Assembly (NCBI GenBank): GCA_963665405.2
Contig: OY762261.2
Span: 310,001-374,000, forward strand
Reading direction: 5' to 3'
DNA: 64,000 bases
Source: G963665405 sp963665405
Lineage (GTDB): Bacteria > Chloroflexota > Dehalococcoidia > Lucifugimonadales > G963665405
In this document: positions 43,266-51,065 of the stretch, piece after piece
Numbering within the stretch: the stretch's first letter is position 1
Layout: each line of letters opens with the position of its first letter
Made by a program: the position numbers and the translations under genes
Notes under the pieces: generated by a model
Database searches by the model: none
The model's input: only the letters and a program-made list of their open reading frames with translations
What the model was told of the DNA's origin: nothing

Positions 43266-43750
43266 ACTGTCCCCCTGCTCTCGGTGTCTTGTCTCACCCT
43301 AGTTGCGGGGTGTGAACGCTACATGGACCGGCTGACGCTGGGCGTGAAGACTTCGTGAAGACTTGCACAATTCACGTCGGGACCGGGGACGCGTCTTAGG
43401 TAGAGGGGCGACGTTACGAGCGGACCATCGCGCCGTAGATCGCCAAGTGGGATGCGTTGCCGAGGACGAATGAGCCGGATCGACCCGGGCGGTGGCCCGA
43501 GATGCCCTGCGGAGTACCCGTCGAGGCTTCAGAGCCCCTGGCTAGGTATCGAGGGCTATAGAGGGGCGGAGCTTCAATGGTGCGTCCGCGGTGGCTGGCA
43601 TCCAGAGGCAGAGGGTGTTTCTGGGGGCGGAACGAGCCGGCCCGGACTCAACGGCAGACGCAGTGCCGCGTCGGGACCGAGCAATACACGCAGGCTGTGC
43701 GATCGTATCTGGTACTGGCCTCGTCGGTGGCCTTACGCCTGACCCCAAGC
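43266..43750. other. Gene-less interval upstream of the respiratory operon
   Basis: About 485 bp containing the 11-bp operator-like repeat and presumably the promoter of the Fe-S/NrfD operon. A 96-codon frame at 43452-43742 has no recognisable family feature and is not reported as a gene. Confidence 0.45.
43344..43365 (-). promoter_or_regulatory. Tandem 11-bp direct repeat resembling a PhoB/PhoP-type operator
   Basis: GTGAAGACTTC at 43344-43354 is followed immediately by GTGAAGACTTG at 43355-43365. On the coding strand of the operon this reads CTTCACGAAGTCTTCACG. The 11-bp period and the TTCAC core resemble Pho-box direct repeats bound by OmpR-family regulators. It lies 79-100 bp upstream of the Fe-S gene start. 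Confidence 0.5.
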
Positions 43751-44260
43751 TCACCCGCTGTGAGAAGAGTCGGTCCCGGCCTCGTGATCCTCCCCCGGCG
43801 GGGCTTCCCCTTCATGGGGCTCCCCGTCTCCGTGCGGAGCCTCGTCTTCGTGTTCTTCCTCTGGCGCGGCCTCGCCCAGCAGCTGTTCCAGCTCGTGCTC
43901 GGCCTCGCGCAGGTCACCCTGAGCGAGGAGAGTCAGGATTACCTTCCCCTGCTCTTGCCTGCGCCCGGTTGCCGTCTCGACAAAGTGCAGCGCGTGGTGT
44001 GCCGACACGTCCGCCTCGTCCACGCGGACGGACGACAACGCCAGCGTGAGGTGCATCGTGGATTCGTCTAGATCGGCCTCTCCCAGCCCTTCAAGCATTT
44101 CCTCGATGATGTGCCCGCCCTCGTGAGCTTCCCCTTCTTCGAGGACCGCTACCGCCTGCTTCATGCGTGAGAGGTGCTCGCCCTCGGTCACGCCGATGAT
44201 GTGGCCAAGATGGTGAATCGCCTCCTGAATGTCGTCCGCCTCGATCGAGTACAACGCCAT
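43751..44260 (-). CDS. His/Glu-rich helical hypothetical protein
   Basis: A 169-residue protein not assigned to a family. It is mostly helical, with paired His residues (EAIHHLGHIIG, AHEGGHIIEEML, VSAHHALHFVE) and a C-terminal tail of alternating His, Glu, Asp and Pro. Many His/Glu pairs suggest metal binding. It has no signal peptide or membrane segment. It follows the cytochrome c lipoprotein gene by 22 bp on the same strand, so the two are probably cotranscribed, and a role in haem or metal supply is possible but unproven. Confidence 0.6.
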   Translation of the reverse strand: MALYSIEADDIQEAIHHLGHIIGVTEGEHLSRMKQAVAVLEEGEAHEGGHIIEEMLEGLGEADLDESTMHLTLALSSVRVDEADVSAHHALHFVETATGRRQEQGKVILTLLAQGDLREAEHELEQLLGEAAPEEEHEDEAPHGDGEPHEGEAPPGEDHEAGTDSSHSG

Positions 44261-44282
44261 CCAATGGTGAAGAGCCAGCTCG

Positions 44283-44684
44283 TCAGGCCCGGGTGCGCGT
44301 ACGTGGACGTGCTCGCCTGACAGTCCCTACTATGAACTCGACGATAGCCTCCAGCTCATCGTTGCTAAGCTTGTCCGGCGGAAAGACCGGCATGATGCCC
44401 AGTGGGGCGCGGGCCTGGCGCTTCACCTGCGCCGAGGTATGGCCCGCCAGCGGAGGCGCGATCCCGGTCCCCTCAGCGTCCTGGCCGTGACACGCGGCGC
44501 ATCCTTTCGAGACGAACAGCTCGTGTCCCAAAGACAGTAGACGTTCGGCCTCGGGCGTCTCCCGTTGGACGGTCAACTGTACGGTCGGCAACGCCGTTGG
44601 AGTCGGCGCGGATGCCGGCTCGGCGCTGCACGCCGCCAGTCCGACGATAAGAACGAATGGAACGGAGATCAGCAACTTGATCAT
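44283..44684 (-). CDS. Monohaem cytochrome c lipoprotein
   Basis: A 133-residue lipid-anchored cytochrome: signal MIKLLISVPFVLIVGLAAC with lipobox, a short Thr/Pro-rich linker, then a class I cytochrome c fold with haem motif GCAACHGQ and a probable axial Met in LGIMPVFPPDKLS. The C-terminal helix LEAIVEFIVGTV is typical. It ends in a basic tail of alternating Arg and Thr. It is an extracytoplasmic electron carrier next to the Fe-S/NrfD/cytochrome operon. Confidence 0.9.
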   Translation of the reverse strand: MIKLLISVPFVLIVGLAACSAEPASAPTPTALPTVQLTVQRETPEAERLLSLGHELFVSKGCAACHGQDAEGTGIAPPLAGHTSAQVKRQARAPLGIMPVFPPDKLSNDELEAIVEFIVGTVRRARPRTRTRA

Positions 44685-44861
44685 CGGCGCGCTCCTTCAC
44701 GTAGACCTCCGAATCAGAGCCTGGCGAGGCTTGTTCACCGACGTTTCCCGTATCAACCAGCGTTCCTCTTATCAAACCCCAGGCGGTCAAGGAGCCACAA
44801 TCTTTGACCGTGCGAAGGTACTGCCACTCCTCTCCCCCTCGCAGGCGGGAGAGGGCACCTG

Positions 44862-45707
44862 CTACTCCTCGCCCCCTCGTAGGGGGAGACTCAGAGGGGG
44901 AACAGCAGAGTCGAGCCACCGCAGGAACGACTCGACCCCCGCGACGCCGTCGAGGCTATAATCGGCAGCGTCGATGAGCTCGGCGGGCGAGTCCTTGTGG
45001 AGAACCGCCACGCCCAGGGTCCCGACCCGGCCGTCCGACCCCAGGTCCCTGAGCCCCAGCAACCCGTCGACGTCGGTCGTGTCGTCGCCGATGAAGATCA
45101 CGCCGTCTAGTTTACGATCGGCGGCCAGCCTCTTGACCGCGAGCCCCTTGTCCAGGCCCACCGGCGGACGAAGCTCCAGAACCAGCTTCCCCCAGAACAC
45201 GTCCAGGTCGTCAACGCCGGGGGTGGACGTCAACGCCGTGGCGAGACGCCCGCGCGCCTCGTCCGGGTCCGGCGCCAGCCGGTAGTGGACCGACGCGCCG
45301 TATTGCTTGTCCTGCCAGACGAGCCCGTCGCCGTCCGCGACCGATCTCAGATGGTCCAGCGCCTCTCTGATGCGGTCCCGGTAGCCCTCCGCCTCCGGGG
45401 CGATCTCCAACCGGTCCCCGGCGAGGTATTCGACACCGTGGTTGCCGACGTAGACGACCCCGTCGAGCCCGACCAGATCGCGGAGGTTCGCTGCCTGCCT
45501 CCCAGATACGACCGACACCAGGGTCAGCCTCTCGACGAGGGAGCGGAGGGCCCCGGCGTTGCCGTCCGAAATCCGCGCCGCCGACGGCGTCGGCGCGATC
45601 TCCGAGACGGTGCCGTCGAAGTCTACCACCAGCCCCAGCCGTGCCCGGCGCACGACCGAAAGAGCCTCGTCCAGGTGCTGAAGCAGGCTCGGAAGCGTGC
45701 GTACCAT
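44862..45707 (-). CDS. otsB: Trehalose-6-phosphate phosphatase
   Basis: A 281-residue HAD-superfamily phosphatase. Motif I LVVDFDGTVSEIAP holds the nucleophile Asp, VVSGRQAANL is motif II, YVGNHGVEY follows, the late motif III Lys region is GLDKGLAVKRL and motif IV is IFIGDDTTDVDG. This is the OtsB pattern, releasing trehalose from trehalose-6-phosphate (osmoprotection). The start ATG shares one base with the TAA of the upstream SDR (TAATG), implying reinitiation. No OtsA synthase gene is in the window. The C-terminal SLPLRGGEE runs into a repeat-like palindrome. Confidence 0.9.
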   Translation of the reverse strand: MVRTLPSLLQHLDEALSVVRRARLGLVVDFDGTVSEIAPTPSAARISDGNAGALRSLVERLTLVSVVSGRQAANLRDLVGLDGVVYVGNHGVEYLAGDRLEIAPEAEGYRDRIREALDHLRSVADGDGLVWQDKQYGASVHYRLAPDPDEARGRLATALTSTPGVDDLDVFWGKLVLELRPPVGLDKGLAVKRLAADRKLDGVIFIGDDTTDVDGLLGLRDLGSDGRVGTLGVAVLHKDSPAELIDAADYSLDGVAGVESFLRWLDSAVPPLSLPLRGGEE

Positions 45708-46456
45708 TACTGGGCGGTGAGACCGCCGTCGATGACCAGCTCGGCGCCGGTCATGTACGACGACTCGTCCGAGGCGAGGAACAGGACGCCGAAGGCCACG
45801 TCGTCGACGGTACCGATGCGTCCCATCGGCACCCTGCCGGTAGACGCCGCCCTGCCCTCCGGCGTTGCCAGGTTCGCCGCGATCATCTCGGTCTCGACCG
45901 GTCCCGGATGGACCGAGTTGGCCCGTATCTTGTCCCCAGCGTGCTGGATGGCCGTAATCTTGGTCAGCACCCTCACCGCGGCCTTGGACGCCCCGTAGGC
46001 GCTTCCTCGGCGGCTCCCGACCAGGCCGGTCGTGGAGGAAACGTTGACTATCGAGCCTCCGCCACTTGCGCGCATGGCTGGCACCGCGTGCTTGGTTCCG
46101 AGGAACACCCCCCGGGCGTTGACGCTCATGATGAGGTCCCACTCGTCGACCGTGGTCTCTTCGACGGGCACGGTGCTGTATATCCCGGCGTTGTTGACCA
46201 GGATGTCGAGCCTACCGAACAGACGAACCGCCGTGGAGATCGTGGCCTGCCAATCCGGCTCACTGGCGACGTCCAGCCTCTGGAACTCGGCCCGCCCCCC
46301 GGCCACCCGAATCTCCTCGGCGAGCGCCTCGCCATCCGACTCCCGCACGTCACCCAGAACGACGCATGCGCCCTCTCGTGCGAAGAGTCGAGACTCTGCC
46401 TCGCCCAGGCCGCGGGAGCACCCGCTGATCACGGCCACCTTACCGGTCAGCCGCAT
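45707..46456 (-). CDS. Short-chain dehydrogenase/reductase (SDR)
   Basis: A 249-residue classical SDR: SGCSRGLGEAES cofactor motif, NNAGIYS, catalytic Ser in VNVSSTTG, YGASKAAV, and a C-terminal TGAELVIDGGLTAQ. It is paralogous to the next upstream gene; the two are the same length and share most motifs. It is translationally coupled to otsB by TAATG. The substrate is unknown. Confidence 0.9.
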   Translation of the reverse strand: MRLTGKVAVISGCSRGLGEAESRLFAREGACVVLGDVRESDGEALAEEIRVAGGRAEFQRLDVASEPDWQATISTAVRLFGRLDILVNNAGIYSTVPVEETTVDEWDLIMSVNARGVFLGTKHAVPAMRASGGGSIVNVSSTTGLVGSRRGSAYGASKAAVRVLTKITAIQHAGDKIRANSVHPGPVETEMIAANLATPEGRAASTGRVPMGRIGTVDDVAFGVLFLASDESSYMTGAELVIDGGLTAQ

Positions 46457-46476
46457 CGAGCCTCTGCCGGAGCCGT

Positions 46477-47223
46477 CTAGTGAGCAAGGATTCCCCCGTC
46501 AATCACGAACTCGGCGCCCGTGACATAGGTCGAGTCGTCGGACGCGAAGAACAGCACGCAGTACGCCATCTCCTCGGACGTGCCCATCCTGCCCATGGGG
46601 ATGTTCTTGAGCGCCTCAACCCGGTTGGCCTCGTCGTAGGTCTCGGTCAGCATCAGCGTGTCGATGCCTCCGGGATGGATCGAGTTGACCCGGATGTTTT
46701 CCCCTGCATACTGAACCGCGGCCACCTTGCTGAAGGACCTGATCGCGCCCTTCGACGCATGGTAGGCGGCTGCTAGCGGGCTCGCCGTCATCGCCGATAT
46801 GGATGAGATGTTGACGATCGATCCGCCACCAACCTTTCGCATCTCGACCGCCGCGTATTGTGTTCCCAGCAGGACGCCCAGCGTATTGACGTCCATCACC
46901 CGCTGCCACAGCTCCTCGGTCGTCTCCTCGATGTCCTCGATCCGAAGGATCGCGGCGTTGTTCACCAGGATGTCGAGCCTACCGAACTGCTGCAATGTAG
47001 CGGAGATCGCCCGCTGCCAGTCCTCGTCGCTCGAGACGTCGAGCGTTACGAAGATTGCACGCCCCCCGGCCTCAGCGATCTCGGCCTCGACCTGCCTACC
47101 CTCTTCCTCGCGGACGTCGGCGATGACCACCCCGGCGCCTTCTCTGGCGAACAGTCTGGCCTCCGCCGCGCCCTGCCCGCGCGCTCCACCGGTAATCAGC
47201 GCGACCTTTCCAGCAAGTCTCAT
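46477..47223 (-). CDS. Short-chain dehydrogenase/reductase (SDR), paralogue of neighbour
   Basis: A 248-residue classical SDR: TGGARGQGAAEARLFAREG cofactor site, LDVSSDEDW, NNAAILR, VNISSISAM, YHASKGAI and VTGAEFVIDGGILAH. The start is ATG 47223 with AGAGGAAG ahead; the longer frame reading into the repeat upstream is not used. It ends 20 bp before the second SDR, so the SDR-SDR-otsB trio is an operon formed by tandem gene duplication. Confidence 0.9.
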   Translation of the reverse strand: MRLAGKVALITGGARGQGAAEARLFAREGAGVVIADVREEEGRQVEAEIAEAGGRAIFVTLDVSSDEDWQRAISATLQQFGRLDILVNNAAILRIEDIEETTEELWQRVMDVNTLGVLLGTQYAAVEMRKVGGGSIVNISSISAMTASPLAAAYHASKGAIRSFSKVAAVQYAGENIRVNSIHPGGIDTLMLTETYDEANRVEALKNIPMGRMGTSEEMAYCVLFFASDDSTYVTGAEFVIDGGILAH

Positions 47224-47342
47224 GGCTTCCTCTTGGATAACCCGAATCCCCTCTGCCCCAACTGGGGGTCTTGCAGCCCCCGTGTAATCCTGAGAGCTTG
47301 TGAGCAAATCCCCGCCCTCGCCCCAAAAAGAGAGATGCATGG

Positions 47343-47396
47343 CTTCTGAGGGACACCCTCAGACTCCCGGCAAAGAGGCCAGCCCCTCTGCACACC
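47343..47396. repeat. Intergenic palindromic repeat copy
   Basis: TTCTGAGGGACACCCTCAGA, CTCCCGGCAAAGAGGCC, AGCCCCTCTGCA. The hairpin stem toward the 3' side is less regular than in other copies. Confidence 0.75.
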
Positions 47397-47590
47397 TCAT
47401 GCTGGGGCGGGGCCGACTGGGTCACCCTCGCGCCCTTGGCGGGGGTTCGGGCGTCCCCAAACACTCTGCAGGGCGGGCGGGCCAGACACCTCCAACAACG
47501 AGGGACCATCTTCGCTACTCGATGGCAGTCGAAGCCAAAGCTGATTGTAGCATCCCGCCGCCGTCGGGCAACCGCTCCACCGAATCCGGA

Positions 47591-47649
47591 TTCGTACAGA
47601 GGTTCGTACATAGTATTGACAAGAACATCTATTCTGTTCTATTCTGTTC
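47591..47649 (+). promoter_or_regulatory. Promoter with direct repeats upstream of the small gene-ftsZ unit
   Basis: TTGACA (47616-47621) and TATTCT (47640-47645) with an 18-bp spacer form a sigma70-type promoter. TTCGTACA is repeated at 47591-47598 and 47603-47610 just upstream. TATTCTGTTC is repeated in tandem at 47630-47639 and 47640-47649 across the -10 region. These are possible operator sites. The rest of 47224-47672 shows no gene. Confidence 0.6.
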
Positions 47650-47672
47650 TAAGCTGAGCGGAGGAATCAGAG

Positions 47673-47933
47673 ATGAGACAGGCTTCACCCAACGGGCAGC
47701 TACCGATGCCGGGGATTCCGGATGAGCTCCGGGCAAGGCGGCAGGCCGACCAATACAGCGTCGCCCCCGGAGCCGAGGTCGTGTACCTGGGCAGGGTCTC
47801 CGGCGGGCCACGATTCGGTGCCAGAGGCATCGTTAAAGAGGCATACGTGCGCAGGGCCGTAGTGGACATGGGTCCGTGGGGCGAGTGGCGCATCCCATAC
47901 CACTTCCTGACCCTTCCCCTTCAGGCAGCATAG
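47673..47933 (+). CDS. Small conserved hypothetical protein preceding ftsZ
   Basis: An 86-residue protein starting at ATG 47673 behind GGAGG. A flexible N-terminus (SPNGQLPMPGIPDEL) precedes a compact beta-rich part, VVYLGRVSGGPRFGARGIVKEA and YVRRAVVDMGPWGEWRIPYHFL, which resembles a small SH3/KOW-like barrel. It has no signal peptide. It ends 2 bp before the ftsZ-like start, so translation is coupled. Function unknown; the coupling suggests a role with the GTPase. Confidence 0.65.
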   Translation: MRQASPNGQLPMPGIPDELRARRQADQYSVAPGAEVVYLGRVSGGPRFGARGIVKEAYVRRAVVDMGPWGEWRIPYHFLTLPLQAA

Positions 47934-47935
47934 GC

Positions 47936-48997
47936 ATGCCGGGAGACGACTCGACCCAGGTCCGTATCAAGGTGGTCGGCGTCGGGGGTGCGGGCGGAAA
48001 CGCGATCGCCCGCATGGCTGCCTCCGGGCTTCACGGCGTGGAGATCCTGGCGGTCAACACCGACGTTCAGGCGCTCGGCCGTCTCACGCGGATCCCTACC
48101 TTCGCCATAGGTCCCAACACCACGGCCGGGATGGGCTCCGGCGGAGACCCCGACATCGGCCGTCGCGCCATGAAGGAGAGCCAGGGCCAGGTAGCCCAGC
48201 TACTGGAGGGCCTCGACCTGCTCTTCATCGCCGCCGGACTCGGGGGCGGTACAGGGACCGGCGCCGCTCCGATTCTCGCCGACGTCGCCAGACGCCAGGG
48301 CATACTCACCGTGGCCGTGGTAAGCCGGCCATTCTCTTTCGAGGGGCAGCACCGCCTGGACATCGCCTCCAGAGGCCAGGACCAGCTCACACAGAAGGTA
48401 GACACGATCATTGCGGTCGACAACGACCGGCTGTTGCCGCCAATGGGTGCCACGGCATCCCTGGAGAAAGCGTTCAAGCTGGCCGACGAGGTGCTGCGCC
48501 AGGGCGTCCAGGGCATATCTGAGATCGTCACGGTGCCGGGTCTGGTGAACGTGGATTTCGCCGACCTCAGGGCGGTAATGAAGGGCGGCGGGCCCTCGTT
48601 CATGGCAATGGGGGAAGGCAAGGGGAAGCGGGCCGCGGTCGGAGCCGCCCGCGCGGCGTTGGCGACCCCCCTCTTCGATGCACCCGTCAGGGGGGCGCAG
48701 GGCATTTTGCTCAACGTGAGGGGCGGGTCCGATCTCGCGCTCGAGGAGGTCCACGAGGTCGCCGACCTGGTTCGCGAGGCCAGCGGCCGGCAGGCGAACG
48801 TGATATTCGGCGTGGTCCAGCAACGGGGCTGGAAGAAGCGCGCGGCGGTCACTCTGGTGGCCACCGGTCTGGCTCCCGCGGATTCAACACCCGAACCCAC
48901 GGACAGGTCCGATGCGGAAGTCCCGGCTGTGGCGTCGCGCGGGGTCTCCTCTAACGGGCACCGGCCCCAGGCCACGGCCGGGCACCGGCTGCTCTAG
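47936..48997 (+). CDS. ftsZ: FtsZ-family tubulin-like GTPase
   Basis: A 353-residue tubulin-fold GTPase. It shows VVGVGGAGGNAI at the N-terminus, ILAVNTDVQAL, the tubulin signature GGGTGTGAAP (residues 103-112), PFSFEG and the T7 synergy-loop catalytic motif NVDFAD (N205, D207, D210) needed for GTP hydrolysis in a polymer. The start ATG 47936 has little ribosome site of its own and is coupled to the small upstream gene. The C-terminal tail is unstructured and lacks the conserved peptide that binds FtsA/SepF in most FtsZ proteins. No dcw genes are nearby, so it may be a second FtsZ or an FtsZ-like paralogue. Confidence 0.88.
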   Translation: MPGDDSTQVRIKVVGVGGAGGNAIARMAASGLHGVEILAVNTDVQALGRLTRIPTFAIGPNTTAGMGSGGDPDIGRRAMKESQGQVAQLLEGLDLLFIAAGLGGGTGTGAAPILADVARRQGILTVAVVSRPFSFEGQHRLDIASRGQDQLTQKVDTIIAVDNDRLLPPMGATASLEKAFKLADEVLRQGVQGISEIVTVPGLVNVDFADLRAVMKGGGPSFMAMGEGKGKRAAVGAARAALATPLFDAPVRGAQGILLNVRGGSDLALEEVHEVADLVREASGRQANVIFGVVQQRGWKKRAAVTLVATGLAPADSTPEPTDRSDAEVPAVASRGVSSNGHRPQATAGHRLL

Positions 48998-49022
48998 AAC
49001 CACGCCGGCTTTCCTTCGCCTG

Positions 49023-49913
49023 CTACCCCTCAGCCCCCGGGAAGCCCCGGCGCTGGCCTTTTAGAAACTCCTCCAGCTCCGTGATCATCGTCTCTGGGCT
49101 CGGGATCTCGCCCGGCGGAGGCTGGTCTGCGTCGTATCTCTTCTCCAGACGCTCCACGTATGCCGTGACGTTGGCCTGACCTGCGATCACCTTGGCGACC
49201 TCGCTCTCGAACGCGTCGCCGCTCTCTCGCAGCTCCTGGAGGTCCACCTCGAAATCGATCAGACTCCTCAGCTTGGCGAGTAGCGCGAGCGTCACCTTTG
49301 GGTTCGGGGATGTGTTCAAGTAGTGTGGAGAGTGCCCCCAGATGCTTGCGCTCGGGAGTCCCTTTGCGGCGCACGCCTCCAGGAAGGGGCTATGAATCCC
49401 GGTCGGCCCCTGGTATCCCGAGTTCCGCACGCCGGTCCAATCGAGCCGCTGGTTCAGCTCCTCGCTACTGGCGCGGCCCGTCACGCTCGGCTTTCGAGTG
49501 TGGGGAACGGCATCCAGCAGAGCGCCGAGGGTCACGACAAGCTCGACGCCGGTCTGCTCGGCGATATTCAGGATCAGACCGGAGAACGTTCGCCACCGCA
49601 GATTGGGCTCTGTGCCGATGTACAGGATGAGGTTGCGAGAGGGGTCGTCGCCCGCGTAGTAGAAGAAGTCGTTGGCCTGCCACCGAATCACCCGCTCTCC
49701 TTCGGCGTCGAGACGGGTCTCCGGGCGAACGGCGGTGAAGTCGTAGAAGTCTTCGGGGTCTATCTCCGCGAACTTGGTGGCGGGAAGCCGTTTCACCAGG
49801 TAACGGATCGCTCCCGTGGCGGCCTCCGCAGCGTCCGGCCAGCCCGCAAAGGCCGCCACCATCGTGGGGAACTTCCCCTCCGGCGTCTCGGTGACTATCA
49901 GGCCGTCCATCAC
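49023..49913 (-). CDS. PAC2-family (proteasome assembly chaperone-like) protein
   Basis: A 296-residue soluble protein with the PAC2 pattern: an N-terminal FAGWPDAAEAATGAIRYL, EIDPEDFYDFTAVRP, the middle LGALLDAVPHTR, SGYQGPTGI and SIWGHSPHYL. A C-terminal coiled helix follows. Bacterial and archaeal members are related to eukaryotic proteasome assembly chaperones and to an ATP-grasp-like group, but their function is largely unknown. It is divergent from the EVE-domain gene. Confidence 0.9.
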   Translation of the reverse strand: MMDGLIVTETPEGKFPTMVAAFAGWPDAAEAATGAIRYLVKRLPATKFAEIDPEDFYDFTAVRPETRLDAEGERVIRWQANDFFYYAGDDPSRNLILYIGTEPNLRWRTFSGLILNIAEQTGVELVVTLGALLDAVPHTRKPSVTGRASSEELNQRLDWTGVRNSGYQGPTGIHSPFLEACAAKGLPSASIWGHSPHYLNTSPNPKVTLALLAKLRSLIDFEVDLQELRESGDAFESEVAKVIAGQANVTAYVERLEKRYDADQPPPGEIPSPETMITELEEFLKGQRRGFPGAEG

Positions 49914-50066
49914 ACTGCGCTCATGCGTATTGCAGTCAGTTTACCATCCTGGATCGCGTGGTGCCAGGGTAATTTTTCCCCCTGCAGGCCATCGAGGTCG
50001 TCTCCGGGCCCCATCGTTCGCATGTTAGAATCTAGATACGAGCGCAACCGGAGACGGGACTGATCG

Positions 50067-51065
50067 ATGGCGAAAAACTACTGGATGGTGGTCCAGACGG
50101 CTGAGAATTTCGAGATATCCAAGGAGCTTGGGTTCACCGTTCACGGCCTGAGGTCCCGCATGCGGCGCCGGGCCGAGCGGATGTCGCCCGACGATCGTGT
50201 CCTGTTCTACGTCACTGGGATTCGCAAATGGACCGTCCTCGCTTCGATAGCTTCGCGCTACTTCGAGGATCGCACCCCGATCTGGAAGCCCGGTCCGACG
50301 AACGAGGAGTTTCCCTACCGGGTGAAGCTCAAGCCGAGCATAATCCTGAAAGAAGCAGACTACATCGACGCGCTGGTCCTGGCGCCCCGGCTGGAGTACG
50401 TGAAGAAGTGGCGCCCCGAGGATTGGCCCCTGGCCTTCTTCGACACTTTGCACCTGCTCCCGCAGCGGGACTTCCGCCTGATCGAGGCGGAGATGAAACG
50501 GATCGTGTCCAGGGGCCGTCCCCGCAGCGGGCGGCGATCCAGGGGCCGAGACCGGCGGGACCGGCGCGAACGGCAGGGCGATGGCTCCGACAGGCGGACG
50601 CCCACTCCGCGGTCCGAGGCGGTGGCCACCGCCGATCGCGAAGATGACAGGCCGGTCCAGGATCAGGTCGAAGCAGTACGCCTGATCGACGGCCAGGAGG
50701 ATGCTCCGGCCCAGGGATCCGCCGACGTGTCCGGCGTCCTCGACAGGACGGAGGACGAGACGGTCCACGATCAGGTCGAATCCGTAGTCGCGGTCGATGG
50801 CCAGGAGAGCGCTCCAGCCCAGCAATCCACCGACGTATCCGGCACCCTCGACAGAGCGGAGGACGAGGCGGTCCCCGATCAGGTCGAGGCTGTAGCCGCG
50901 GTTGATGGTCCGGAGGATGCTCCGACCACGGGACCTGCCGAGGTGTCCGAAGAGACACAACCCCAGGGGCGGGCCGACGAGTCAGGCACCTCAGACGAGA
51001 CGGTGCCTCAAGAATCGGGGACCGGGGACGGCGCCGGCGACCTGACCCCGGACGACCGGCCCTAG
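50067..51065 (+). CDS. EVE-domain protein with tandem-repeat acidic tail
   Basis: A 332-residue protein. Residues 1-150 form an EVE (PUA-like) domain: YWMVVQTAENFEISK, RMSPDDRVLFYVTGIRKW, the FPYRVKLKP strand and HLLPQRDFRLIEAEM. EVE domains bind modified bases in DNA or RNA and occur in restriction and antiphage systems as well as RNA metabolism. A basic Arg/Gly linker (150-185) follows, then about three repeats of a 36-residue acidic unit built on DQVEAVxxVDGQE and DVSGTLDRxEDE. ATG 50067. It converges with the aldo/keto reductase gene, with a 4-bp overlap of stops. Confidence 0.82.
   Translation: MAKNYWMVVQTAENFEISKELGFTVHGLRSRMRRRAERMSPDDRVLFYVTGIRKWTVLASIASRYFEDRTPIWKPGPTNEEFPYRVKLKPSIILKEADYIDALVLAPRLEYVKKWRPEDWPLAFFDTLHLLPQRDFRLIEAEMKRIVSRGRPRSGRRSRGRDRRDRRERQGDGSDRRTPTPRSEAVATADREDDRPVQDQVEAVRLIDGQEDAPAQGSADVSGVLDRTEDETVHDQVESVVAVDGQESAPAQQSTDVSGTLDRAEDEAVPDQVEAVAAVDGPEDAPTTGPAEVSEETQPQGRADESGTSDETVPQESGTGDGAGDLTPDDRP

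Noticed and set aside
47622..47649. AGAACA-N7-TGTTCT and GTTC repeats as a LexA/SOS box
   Set aside because: Spacing fits neither GAAC-N4-GTTC nor GTTC-N7-GTTC LexA sites, and the downstream genes are not SOS genes; kept only as unexplained direct repeats.
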